Below, one piece after another: positions 54,441 to 62,743 of a stretch of DNA of 64,000 nt. This stretch comes from Candidatus Gastranaerophilales bacterium (GTDB lineage: Bacteria > Cyanobacteriota > Vampirovibrionia > Gastranaerophilales > Gastranaerophilaceae), in assembly GCA_944326465.1 (NCBI GenBank), contig CALVEB010000005.1, positions 29,951 to 93,950 on the forward strand, given 5' to 3'. Numbering within the stretch: position 1 is the first letter of the stretch; each line of letters opens with the position of its first letter. The position numbers and the translations under genes were made by a program. A model generated the notes under the pieces. The model had not been told where the DNA came from. It saw only the letters and a list, made by a program, of their open reading frames with translations, and made no database searches.

Positions 54441-54670
54441 GCGGTGCGCCTTTGGCGCACCACTTTTTTATTATTAAACGAGCGGGCATGCCCGCCACTT
54501 TAATTGTCAGCTTAGTAAAGCTGCCGTACTTTAATTTTTGTTGGGCTGAAGCCCAACCTATTTTTAACTATACACTCTCGCAAGGGGCGAGGAATATTTT
54601 ATCGGCAATGTGAAAATTTTTTCATTGCCTTATTCCTGTAACCACTTAGGTGCGTCGTTTCGACGCACCG
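54441..54670 (+). repeat. Array of seven short hairpins
   Basis: In order: GGTGCGCC/GGCGCACC (54443-54461, with T-run, terminator for the prepilin gene), GCGGGCATGCCCGC (54482-54495), CAGCTT/AAGCTG (54509-54524), TTGGGCT/AGCCCAA (54541-54556), CTCGC/GCGAG (about 54577-54591), GGCAATG/CATTGCC (54604-54629) and GGTGCGTCG/CGACGCACC (54649-54669). The 307-bp gap between genes holds nothing else that I can see. Confidence 0.8.
54443..54471 (+). terminator. Terminator after the first lectin-like prepilin gene
   Basis: GGTGCGCC, loop TTT, GGCGCACC, then ACTTTTTTA. Confidence 0.85.
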
Positions 54671-54730
54671 CATTTATAAACATTTATTAATCTTTTGCCG
54701 GATGCCGCGAAAGATACTAAAATATTAATC

Positions 54731-56032
54731 ATGCCAAATTATGATTTAATTGTGGTTGGCGGCGGGACTGCCGGATGCGCGGCGGCCTACACTGCCGGAA
54801 AACTCGGACTAAAAACTTTATTAATTGAACGCAAAATACATCTGGGCGGTACGATAACGTCCGGACTTGTTATTCCTGTTATGAAATCCGGTAACAACCA
54901 GATTAATACAGAATTTAGAAAAGCGCTTACGGCTGAATTGCGTGAACTCGGCGGTCAGGCGACTTTTCAAAGCAATTCCGGCTGGTTTAACCCTGAACTT
55001 GCCAAAATTGCACTTGATAACCTGATGAAAAAGGCAAATGTAGAGGTCTTTTTTGACACCCATATTATAAATGTCAAGATAGAGGATAGACACATCACCC
55101 GCGTCAAAATCTCCAAAGAAATATTATCAGTATCTACCGATGAGATAGATATGGAAAAGAAAAAGTTATCGGTATCTATCGGCGCGAAATATATAATCGA
55201 TGCAACAGGAAATTGCGAAATCGGAAAAATTGCGAATTGTAATTTTTTGGAAAAAGATAAAGAATTTCAGCCGGTAACTCTGCGTTTTATGATGGGCGGT
55301 GTTGATTTGAAAACATTTGCCAAGTGGCTTGCTGAATACGATAAAGACAGAAATGTATCTATTGTGGAAGAGATAGACGGCTATATTCACCTTTCAACGG
55401 CTTACACGTGGGACAAAGACAAAAACTGGGCGCTTAAACCTATATTTGATGATGCTGTGAAAAACAAGGTCTTAAAACGCTATGATACTAATTATTTTCA
55501 GATATTTACAGTACCTGGAATGCCTGATACTGTGGCGTTTAACTGCCCGCGTGTTATTGATTACAATAATTCCTTAGAGGTTAAAAGTATCTCAAAAGCC
55601 CTGTTATTGGCGCGTCAGAATATCTATAGATACTTGATTTTCTGCCGCAAATATTTTCCTGGGTTTGAAAATGCCTATATCTCGAATATCGCGGATATGC
55701 TTGGAGTAAGGGTTTCCAGACGTATCAAGGGTAAATATATTTATACTGTTGATGATCTCAAAAGCGGCAAAAAATTTGAGCATCCTGTTGTTATTTCAAA
55801 CTATCCTGTGGATGTGCATTCAAACAAAAAAAATTGTTCTACATTGCAGTCATACAGCGATTACCAGCTACCTATTGAATCCCTGATGTCTGCTGATATT
55901 GACAATCTTTTTGTTGCAGGACGCTGTCTTTCTGCTGATTTTATGTCACAAGGGGCATTGCGTGTTCAGGCAAGCTGTTTTTCTATGGGCGAAGGCGTTG
56001 CTAAATACATTGCATCTATTATCAAGAAGTAG
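54731..56032 (+). CDS. FAD-dependent oxidoreductase
   Basis: 433 aa from ATG 54731 (a TTG-started extension to 54695 is less likely). The N-terminal FAD site is DLIVVGGGTAGCAAAYTAGK, then LLIERKIHLGGT. YIIDATGNCEIG is the second FAD motif, and LFVAGRCLSADFMSQGALRV the C-terminal one. It resembles the FAD_oxidored (PF12831) group of unknown substrate. Its 3' end overlaps the convergent disulfide-reductase-like gene by 11 bp. Confidence 0.88.
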   Translation: MPNYDLIVVGGGTAGCAAAYTAGKLGLKTLLIERKIHLGGTITSGLVIPVMKSGNNQINTEFRKALTAELRELGGQATFQSNSGWFNPELAKIALDNLMKKANVEVFFDTHIINVKIEDRHITRVKISKEILSVSTDEIDMEKKKLSVSIGAKYIIDATGNCEIGKIANCNFLEKDKEFQPVTLRFMMGGVDLKTFAKWLAEYDKDRNVSIVEEIDGYIHLSTAYTWDKDKNWALKPIFDDAVKNKVLKRYDTNYFQIFTVPGMPDTVAFNCPRVIDYNNSLEVKSISKALLLARQNIYRYLIFCRKYFPGFENAYISNIADMLGVRVSRRIKGKYIYTVDDLKSGKKFEHPVVISNYPVDVHSNKKNCSTLQSYSDYQLPIESLMSADIDNLFVAGRCLSADFMSQGALRVQASCFSMGEGVAKYIASIIKK

Positions 56033-57386
56033 CGTCTAATTTAGCTTGCAGCGCCTGTGCAGCGTTTAAAAGCGGGTCAATTGTCGGGGAATACGGCGGC
56101 GCATAAGTTAAATCATTATTGATAAAATCATCAACGGTTAATTTTGCAAGAAGTGCGGTTGCAAGTGTATTTATGCGTTTATCTGCATCACCGGCTCCGA
56201 CAGCCTGACCGCCAAGCAAGAGTCGCGTTTTTTTATCTGCAATAAGTTTTAATGTGATATTGTTAACATCAGGCATGTAGCCGACTTTGTCATTCTTTGT
56301 TACAGTAACGAAAACAGGCTCATATCCGAGTTTTTCGGCACTTTTTACGCTTAATCCTGTCATAGACATAGTAAATCCAAGGCAGCGCGTAACTGATGAG
56401 CCTAAAACCCCGGGGAATTTTTCTTCAACTCCGCAGGCGTTCATTGCGGCACAACGTCCTTCTTTATTTGCGTTTGAACCAAGCGGAAGCCAGATTCTTG
56501 TATTAGATATGAGTAAATTTTCGTCTACACAGTCGCCGCAGGCATAAATATCACAAATATTCGTTTCCATTTTTTCATTTACTTTAATAGCACCTGTATG
56601 GCTTAATTCAATGCCTGCTTCTCTTGCTATCTCGACGTTAGGAACAACGCCTGTGCAAAGCACAACAAGATCAGTATCAAAAGTTTTGCCGGAGCCTGTA
56701 CGCACACCGTTAACACCGTTTGCATCGCCTGAAAACTCTGTGACCATATCGGAGGTAAGAATTTCAAATCTTCCGTCGTTTATGGAGTTAAGCTGCTCTA
56801 AAATTAACTGCGACATGTCTGTATCAAATATCGACATTATATTCGGGGCGAATTCGACTACCGTAACCTTTAAATTCTGTTTTACAAAAGCTTCTAAAAG
56901 TTCCATTCCGATATAGCCGCCGCCAACAATTGTCGCATGTTTTGATTTTAAAGCTTTTTCTTTTATTGCAATTGCATCTTCGATTTTGCGCAGCGTAAAT
57001 ACATTGGGCAGATTAACATTTTTTATAGGCGGTACAAAGGGTCTTGCTCCAGTTGCGATGATTAATTTGTCATAATCGACAAGGAAAGCTTTTTTATTTT
57101 CAAGATCTTCTATCAGAACCTGCTTACAGTAAGGCATAATTTTAGCGGCACGGTTTCTTAGATGTATATGGACGCCTTGTTGTTCAAATTCTTCAGGCGA
57201 ACGCACAAGCAGCATTCTGTAGTCGTCAAAATTACCTTCTATGTAATAAGGCATACCGCAGGCAGAATAAGAAACATGCGTATCATCAGTATATAAATTA
57301 ATTTCTGCGTCCGGCAGAAGTCTTTTGGCCTTGGCCGCGGCTTTTGCGCCTGCTGCGACTCCGCCGAGTATTACTAATTTCATCAT
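56022..57386 (-). CDS. Pyridine nucleotide-disulfide oxidoreductase, NADH oxidase / CoA-disulfide reductase family
   Basis: 454 aa. N-terminal FAD motif LVILGGVAAGAKAAAKAKR. The single active cysteine lies in SYSACGMPYYIEG, as in CoA-disulfide reductase and NADH oxidase. NAD motif ATIVGGGYIGMELLEAF; second FAD site DIYACGDCVD. Probably an oxygen or polysulfide/thiol detoxifying flavoenzyme in an anaerobe. The exact activity is unresolved. Confidence 0.92.
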   Translation of the reverse strand: MMKLVILGGVAAGAKAAAKAKRLLPDAEINLYTDDTHVSYSACGMPYYIEGNFDDYRMLLVRSPEEFEQQGVHIHLRNRAAKIMPYCKQVLIEDLENKKAFLVDYDKLIIATGARPFVPPIKNVNLPNVFTLRKIEDAIAIKEKALKSKHATIVGGGYIGMELLEAFVKQNLKVTVVEFAPNIMSIFDTDMSQLILEQLNSINDGRFEILTSDMVTEFSGDANGVNGVRTGSGKTFDTDLVVLCTGVVPNVEIAREAGIELSHTGAIKVNEKMETNICDIYACGDCVDENLLISNTRIWLPLGSNANKEGRCAAMNACGVEEKFPGVLGSSVTRCLGFTMSMTGLSVKSAEKLGYEPVFVTVTKNDKVGYMPDVNNITLKLIADKKTRLLLGGQAVGAGDADKRINTLATALLAKLTVDDFINNDLTYAPPYSPTIDPLLNAAQALQAKLDATS

Positions 57387-57429
57387 ACGTTTAATATAGC
57401 ATTTTTATCAGCTTCTGTCCATTGCCCGA

Positions 57430-57570
57430 TTAATTTAAACCTGAGGTAGATAAAATTACCCCTTTCATAAAAGAGCAGTAAGCGTCTACATCTTCTTTGT
57501 AATCCTCAACTTTATCTACAAGATTAACGATTTCAACGATAATTTCTTCTTTTTTCAACTGGTCATACAT
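57430..57570 (-). CDS. Small acidic protein, 46 aa
   Basis: Starts MYDQLKKEEIIVEIVNLVDK and ends ILSTSGLN; an amphipathic helix. GGAG lies 11 nt before the ATG, rather far. It sits between the flavoenzyme start and thiC. Possible real small gene; no family recognised. Confidence 0.45.
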   Translation of the reverse strand: MYDQLKKEEIIVEIVNLVDKVEDYKEDVDAYCSFMKGVILSTSGLN

Positions 57571-57719
57571 TGCAACACACACTCCGTAATCAATAACTGT
57601 TCACTAATTAATATATCGACCGCATGCCGGAGAATCTTTAGCAAAAAACGACTTAATGTAACAAATGTTTATTTTTTTGATATAATTAAATGCAGGGACG
57701 TGTAAAAAGGGAGAGAAAT

Positions 57720-58994
57720 ATGACAACACAAATTTTAGAAGCGCGAAAAGGCAACATTACGGAACAAATGGCATATATTGCTAAAAAAGAAGGTGTAACT
57801 CCTGAATTTGTACGTGAAAAAGTTGCACAGGGGCGCATTGCAATATTAAAAAACAACAGACGTGATGACGTTATTCCGACTGCTGTCGGTGAAGGTATGA
57901 CTGTTAAAATAAACGCCAATATCGGAACATCAATGCAGCGCTCAAATGTTGAACAGGAACTTGAAAAAGTTAAAATTATTGAAGCAACCGGCGCGGATGT
58001 ATTAATGGATCTGTCAACCGGCTCAGATATTGACGGCACCCGTAAACAAATTATTGCAGCAACAAGACTTCCGATAGGTACTGTTCCTATGTATCAGGCC
58101 GGCAAAGAGGCGCTTGATGAATTTAAGGACATATCTAAGCTTTCTAAAGATAAATTATTTTCTGATATAGAAAAACAATGTCAAGATGGAATAGATTTTA
58201 TTACTGTACACTGCGGCGTAACGAAATTTGTTGTAGATCAGCTTGAAAAGCAGGGACGTGTTATGGATATTGTATCCCGCGGCGGCTCAATGCTTGCAAG
58301 CTGGATTAAGGCAACAGGAAGAGAAAATCCTTTGTACGAATACTATGATGAATTGCTTGAAATTGCACGAGAATACGATTGCACACTCTCGCTCGGCGAC
58401 GGTTTAAGACCGGGGTGTATTGCAGATGCCGGCGACCGCGGTCAGGTTGCGGAAACCCTTGTCCTCGGCGAACTTGTAAAACGCGCAAGAGAAGCCGGTG
58501 TTCAAACAATGGTAGAAGGTCCGGGCCATGTGCCTTTGAATAAAATTCCGGCAATGATTGAAACTATTAAAGTGCTGACTGATTATGCGCCTTTATACGT
58601 TCTTGGCCCTCTTGTAACAGATATTGCTCCGGGGTATGACCATATAACATCAGCTATAGGCGGAACGCTTGCGGCTATGCACGGGGCAGACTTCTTGTGC
58701 TATGTAACACCTGCCGAACATATCGGACTGCCTGATGCTAAACAGGTTAGAGAAGGTATTATCGCAAGCCGGATCGCTGCGCATTCTGCTGACCTTGCAA
58801 GAGGAAGCAAAGCAGCTTATCAAATGGATTTGGATATGGCAATTGCGCGAAAAAACCTTGACTGGAAAGCGCAGCGCGCTGCTGCAATAGACAAATGTAC
58901 TCTTGAAGATATTGAAGACGGCGAACCTTGCACAATGTGCGGCAAGTATTGCAGTGTTAAAATCTTTAAAGAATATTTTAACGAATGTAAATAA
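57720..58994 (+). CDS. thiC: Phosphomethylpyrimidine synthase
   Basis: 424 aa. It makes the pyrimidine of thiamine from AIR with radical SAM chemistry. The short form lacks the N-terminal extension of E. coli ThiC. DVLMDLSTGSDI, TVHCGVTKF, SRGGSMLASWI, SLGDGLRPG, EGPGHVPL and the C-terminal cluster motif CTMCGKYC are present. The start at 57720 is set by GGGAG 6 nt upstream. The upstream region is too short and featureless for a TPP riboswitch, and no other thi genes are near. Confidence 0.97.
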   Translation: MTTQILEARKGNITEQMAYIAKKEGVTPEFVREKVAQGRIAILKNNRRDDVIPTAVGEGMTVKINANIGTSMQRSNVEQELEKVKIIEATGADVLMDLSTGSDIDGTRKQIIAATRLPIGTVPMYQAGKEALDEFKDISKLSKDKLFSDIEKQCQDGIDFITVHCGVTKFVVDQLEKQGRVMDIVSRGGSMLASWIKATGRENPLYEYYDELLEIAREYDCTLSLGDGLRPGCIADAGDRGQVAETLVLGELVKRAREAGVQTMVEGPGHVPLNKIPAMIETIKVLTDYAPLYVLGPLVTDIAPGYDHITSAIGGTLAAMHGADFLCYVTPAEHIGLPDAKQVREGIIASRIAAHSADLARGSKAAYQMDLDMAIARKNLDWKAQRAAAIDKCTLEDIEDGEPCTMCGKYCSVKIFKEYFNECK

Positions 58995-59011
58995 TTACAG
59001 ACATATAAGAC

Positions 59012-59057
59012 AAAAAGTTCTTTTACCGGTTTTATTGCTGGTGAAAGGACTTTTTAT
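59012..59057 (+). terminator. thiC terminator that contains the next gene's ribosome site
   Basis: AAAAAGTTCTTTTACC (59012-59027) pairs with GGTGAAAGGACTTTTT (59040-59055) with two wobble pairs. AAAGGA (59044-59049) in the 3' arm is the ribosome binding site for the gene at 59059. Confidence 0.75.
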
Positions 59058-59058
59058 T

Positions 59059-59457
59059 ATGCAGTTGATAACCAATAACAAGACGCCAGTATCATTTCAA
59101 GCAAAATTTCTGCACAGTGAATCTTTAAAACAGCTTGCTGATTATGCTGTTGAACACAATAAATTTGAAAAACTAAATCAGGCGCGAAAAAATATTGACA
59201 ATTCGTTTTTAATGACCCGTTTAAGACTGGATATATCAAAATCTCAAGATGGTTTTCCGGTTGTAAGTTTTACAAGATTTCAACCTAAAAAGACGGCAAG
59301 TCCCCCTTATGAAGTAGAGGATTACGTTCAAACAAAAACCGTAAAATTTGAAGCCTCCCGCAAAATGAACCCGCTGAAATTCGCACTTGAAAAATTCATT
59401 AAACTCGGTAATAAAGCACCTCATAATAATATGTACAAAAATATTGTAAAAGATTAA
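59059..59457 (+). CDS. Hypothetical protein with N-terminal SFQAK motif, 132 aa
   Basis: Starts MQLITNNKTPVSFQAKFLHS. The (V/I)(S/N)F(Q/K)A(K/R) element at residues 11-16 matches INFKAR in the protein at 3449. The rest is mixed alpha/beta with YEVEDYVQTKTVKFEASRKM. There is no membrane segment. I chose this ATG rather than the in-frame start inside thiC at 58903. Translation may be limited because its ribosome site is buried in the thiC terminator stem. Function unknown. Confidence 0.7.
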   Translation: MQLITNNKTPVSFQAKFLHSESLKQLADYAVEHNKFEKLNQARKNIDNSFLMTRLRLDISKSQDGFPVVSFTRFQPKKTASPPYEVEDYVQTKTVKFEASRKMNPLKFALEKFIKLGNKAPHNNMYKNIVKD

Positions 59458-60362
59458 TCAATTTCATTATACACAAGTTTTTTACGCAGCTTCCACTGTG
59501 CAAGCGTCAAAACAAGAATTATAACAAACAATACATAGGCAATTGCAGAGGCTTTGCCTATGTTAAAATATTCAAACGCGTTTTTGTATATAGCGTAAAC
59601 AAGCACATTTGTACTATCCAGCGGGCCGCCCTGCGTCATTAAATATATCAAATCAAATATCTGAAAAGAACTTATAGCTGTAATAATGACAACAAAAAAT
59701 ATAGTCGGCGACAGAAGCGGAATAGTAACATTTTTAAAAGTCTGAAATTCATTTGCACCGTCTATTTTTGCCGCCTCAAACATACTTTGTGATATTCCGC
59801 TTAAAGCAGATAAAAAAATCACCATATTGTACCCGATAAGCTTCCAAACAGAAACCAGAATAAGCGCCGGCATGGCAAAATGCGGATCATAAAGCCAATT
59901 AATATGCAGATGTAAAAATTTATTCAAAAGCCCGATATTCGGATCAAAAATCCACTCCCAGATAATACCGATTACAATCATCGGGGTTATAAAAGGTAAA
60001 AAATATGCGGTCTTATAAAATTCACTTCCTCTGATTTTTGTATTGAGTATTGCTGCAAGAACAAGCGGAATTATTACCCCGAAAACAGATGTTGAAAGAG
60101 CAAACACAATAGTATTTAAAAGTATTTTATAAAACAAAGGCTCAGTAAAAATGCCTGCGTAGTTATCCAATCCCACAAATTCTATAGGGTTTAACAAATC
60201 CCATCTGGTAAAACTTAATCCGAAAGAACAAATAACAGGGATTATGATAAAAACAAAAGTCCCGATTAGTGCCGGCGCAATAAATATCAGCCCGCCTAAT
60301 CTTTGATTATTACTTATTTTTTCCAATAGCCTTTTCGTAACTTGTAACAGATTTTCGTTCAT
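59454..60362 (-). CDS. Sugar ABC transporter permease (MalF/UgpA type)
   Basis: 302 aa, six hydrophobic segments. The EAA loop reads EAAKIDGANEFQTFKNVTIPLLSP, contacting the ATPase subunit. TQGGPLDSTNVLVYAIYKNAF is typical of carbohydrate (CUT1) permeases. No partner permease, binding protein or ATPase gene is adjacent, so its partners are encoded elsewhere. It overlaps the convergent 132-aa gene by 4 bp. Confidence 0.92.
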   Translation of the reverse strand: MNENLLQVTKRLLEKISNNQRLGGLIFIAPALIGTFVFIIIPVICSFGLSFTRWDLLNPIEFVGLDNYAGIFTEPLFYKILLNTIVFALSTSVFGVIIPLVLAAILNTKIRGSEFYKTAYFLPFITPMIVIGIIWEWIFDPNIGLLNKFLHLHINWLYDPHFAMPALILVSVWKLIGYNMVIFLSALSGISQSMFEAAKIDGANEFQTFKNVTIPLLSPTIFFVVIITAISSFQIFDLIYLMTQGGPLDSTNVLVYAIYKNAFEYFNIGKASAIAYVLFVIILVLTLAQWKLRKKLVYNEID

Positions 60363-60404
60363 GTTACTATCATATCATAAGTCAAGTATTAGGGAGAATT
60401 TGTA

Positions 60405-61826
60405 ATGAAACAATATGAACATGCATTCGGAAAAAACGATATAAGAGGCATTTACGGCGACGATATAACAGAAATATTATTTTACAATGTCGGCCGTTCC
60501 TTTGTGGAATACCTTCACAAAAATTCTGCGAAGAAACCGCAGGATATGAAAATAACAGTAACCCGCGATGCAAGAACGCATTCTCCTGCACTTGCAAAAG
60601 CTTTAATCGCTGGTGTTGCATCAACCGGCGCTAAAGTTATTGACTTAGGGCTTGCCCCGACTCCTATCGGATATTATTCGGAAGCCACAATGCCGGATGT
60701 AACAGGCGCATTGATTATTACTGCAAGCCACAACCCTAAAGAATACAACGGGCTTAAAATGACTTTTAACAAACAGACCCTTAATGAAAAACAGATTAAA
60801 GAAGTCCGTGATATAACATTCAAAAACTGGACAGAAAATCTTGATATGTCAGGAACAGCCGAAAAATTGGATATAATCCCAATTTATATAGACGATATGA
60901 AAAAAAGATTCGGTCAGATAGGCTCCGGAATTAAAGTCGTCGTTGACAGCGCAAATGCAACCGGCGGCGTTGTTGCACCGCAATTATACAAAGAATTGGG
61001 CTGTGAGGTTATAGAACTCTTTTCCGAACCTGACGGAACATTCCCTAACCACCACCCGAATCCGAGTGATTTTAAGACACTTGCGGCGATCAAGGATACT
61101 GTGGTCGCTGAAAAGGCAGATATCGGCATTGCATTTGACGGCGACAGTGACAGAATCGGTGTTATTGCCTCTGACGGAACCCCGCTTACAGGCGATAAAT
61201 TATTGCTGATATATGCCGAAGATTTGATTGAAAGCGGCGCTCAAAAACCAACTGTTGTGTCCGAGGTTAAGTGTTCTCAAGTTTTATTTGACACAATTAA
61301 CAAAATCGGCGGGCATGCCGTAATGTGCAAAACAGGCCACGGGTTTATAAAGGAAAAAATGAAAGAAACCGGCGCATTATTGGCCGGTGAAATGAGCGGT
61401 CATACCTTCTTTAAAGACAGATATTACGGTTATGATGACGCAATTTATGCAGGATGCCGCATTCTGGAGATTATTTCAAAGCACAAAAAACTTAATCCCG
61501 ATTTCAAAATATCTGATATGATTAAACCGTTTGACGCAGTATGCACATCTCAGGAAGTACGTTTTCCTTGTCCAAATGAGAAAAAACAGCAGACGCTGGA
61601 AAAATTCAAAAAATGCGTTGAAGCTGATAAAAATATGTTCGGACAGGATATAAAAGAAATAGTTACTCTGGACGGGATGAGAATTGTTTTTGACGGCGGT
61701 TTTGCTCTGATAAGACAAAGTAATACAGAACCTGTATTTACTCTCCGTTTTGAAGGCAAAACAAAAGATGAATGCGAACATTTCCAGTCCTGCATGATTA
61801 ATTCACTGGAAAACTGTCTAAAATAA
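60405..61826 (+). CDS. Phosphomannomutase / phosphoglucomutase
   Basis: 473 aa. It interconverts hexose 1- and 6-phosphates for sugar-nucleotide synthesis. FGKNDIRGIYGDD is the N-terminal substrate motif. TASHNPKEYNG carries the phospho-serine, DGDSDRIG binds magnesium, and GEMSGH and RQSNTEPVFTLRFE are the sugar and phosphate sites. TTAGGGAGA precedes the ATG. Whether mannose or glucose is the main substrate cannot be read. Confidence 0.95.
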   Translation: MKQYEHAFGKNDIRGIYGDDITEILFYNVGRSFVEYLHKNSAKKPQDMKITVTRDARTHSPALAKALIAGVASTGAKVIDLGLAPTPIGYYSEATMPDVTGALIITASHNPKEYNGLKMTFNKQTLNEKQIKEVRDITFKNWTENLDMSGTAEKLDIIPIYIDDMKKRFGQIGSGIKVVVDSANATGGVVAPQLYKELGCEVIELFSEPDGTFPNHHPNPSDFKTLAAIKDTVVAEKADIGIAFDGDSDRIGVIASDGTPLTGDKLLLIYAEDLIESGAQKPTVVSEVKCSQVLFDTINKIGGHAVMCKTGHGFIKEKMKETGALLAGEMSGHTFFKDRYYGYDDAIYAGCRILEIISKHKKLNPDFKISDMIKPFDAVCTSQEVRFPCPNEKKQQTLEKFKKCVEADKNMFGQDIKEIVTLDGMRIVFDGGFALIRQSNTEPVFTLRFEGKTKDECEHFQSCMINSLENCLK

Positions 61827-61835
61827 AGGATAAAT

Positions 61836-62402
61836 ATGCGTATAGAAAAGACTAATAATGCTGTGAATTTTAATTCTATATATTCACTAAAAGGAAATCT
61901 GAAAGATCTGGTACACATAAAAAATGAAGTAATTCCACTGTTAAATACTGTAAAACCGGATTCTAAAGTGCTGGCTATTGGTGTGGACGAAATGTTTACT
62001 GCGCCATTACGCCAAACTATAGGAAAAATTGCCGGACAAACAGGGCTTGGAGGCGCAGACTGGCTTACTCAAAATATAAAAAAGAATTACCGTATTAATA
62101 TAAATCTGGGCAAAAAGCAGGATATATTTGTTTTTACAGGCGAAGATACAGCTAAATTAGATAAATATTTACGCGGACGCAAATCCCCGCTGCAGTCCAT
62201 TGCAAACGAATTCAGTATTATGAAAGATACGTTTGTTGCATGGGGCAAGAACTTGCCGGCACATGCAGGTGCGGCACATATTGCCAACAACTTTTTCAAA
62301 CGAGAAGAAAGCGCTTTTTATAAATTTGCAACAAAGGATTGCCGGAAAACAGATAATATTCAGCATTTAGTGGCCGCTATTACAAAAGATAATGTAAAAT
62401 AA
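61836..62402 (+). CDS. Hypothetical protein, 188 aa
   Basis: Starts MRIEKTNNAVNFNSIYSLKG, with an N-terminal VNF similar to the SF/NF-A elements seen in other lineage proteins here. The region VKPDSKVLAIGVDEMFTAPL to GGADWLTQNIKKNYRINI suggests an alpha/beta fold. No known family. It lies 9 nt after the phosphohexomutase stop, so it is probably co-transcribed. Confidence 0.65.
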   Translation: MRIEKTNNAVNFNSIYSLKGNLKDLVHIKNEVIPLLNTVKPDSKVLAIGVDEMFTAPLRQTIGKIAGQTGLGGADWLTQNIKKNYRININLGKKQDIFVFTGEDTAKLDKYLRGRKSPLQSIANEFSIMKDTFVAWGKNLPAHAGAAHIANNFFKREESAFYKFATKDCRKTDNIQHLVAAITKDNVK

Positions 62403-62418
62403 AGGCAAGACAGTGCAG

Positions 62419-62643
62419 CTAAAAATCGAACAACTCTTTTAAAGAAATCCCCAGGGCCTTTGAGATTTTGTAAATGCGTGACAGAGGAATATCTCTGTGC
62501 GCATTTTCTATGTTTGCTATATAAGAATTATCTGCATCAATTTCTAGGCTAAGCTGTTCTTGCGTCATACCTTTTTCTTTGCGCAAAAATCTTACACGCT
62601 GTCCGAATTTTTTATGGAAAACTTTGCTCATTTTCTTCGTCAT
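62419..62643 (-). CDS. XRE-family HTH regulator, 74 aa
   Basis: FGQRVRFLRKEKGMTQEQLS, then DADNSYIANIENAHRDIPL: a complete Cro/C1-type helix-turn-helix and little else. It is divergent from the prepilin-like gene at 62744 across 100 bp. No clear ribosome site; the first or the fifth codon could start it. Confidence 0.88.
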   Translation of the reverse strand: MTKKMSKVFHKKFGQRVRFLRKEKGMTQEQLSLEIDADNSYIANIENAHRDIPLSRIYKISKALGISLKELFDF

Positions 62644-62743
62644 AGATTAAGATATATCAAATAATCTAAACAAAAGTATTGCTATTTTGGAGGTTATATG
62701 TCATAATAACACATGTAACAAGGATTTTTAGGAGGTATTTTTT

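Noticed and set aside
57640..57719. TPP riboswitch before thiC
   Set aside because: Only a short AT-rich stretch with a TATAAT-like -10 is present; no CTGAGA-type core was found.
58903..59058. Longer form of the 132-aa gene beginning inside thiC
   Set aside because: The extra 52 residues are read from thiC coding sequence and the terminator stem in another frame; the ATG at 59059 has a ribosome site.
62684..62720. Tiny leader frames (ATG TCA TAA after GGAGG; ATG TAA) before the last prepilin gene
   Set aside because: They are too short to judge and could be chance in AT-rich sequence; a regulatory role is possible but unsupported.
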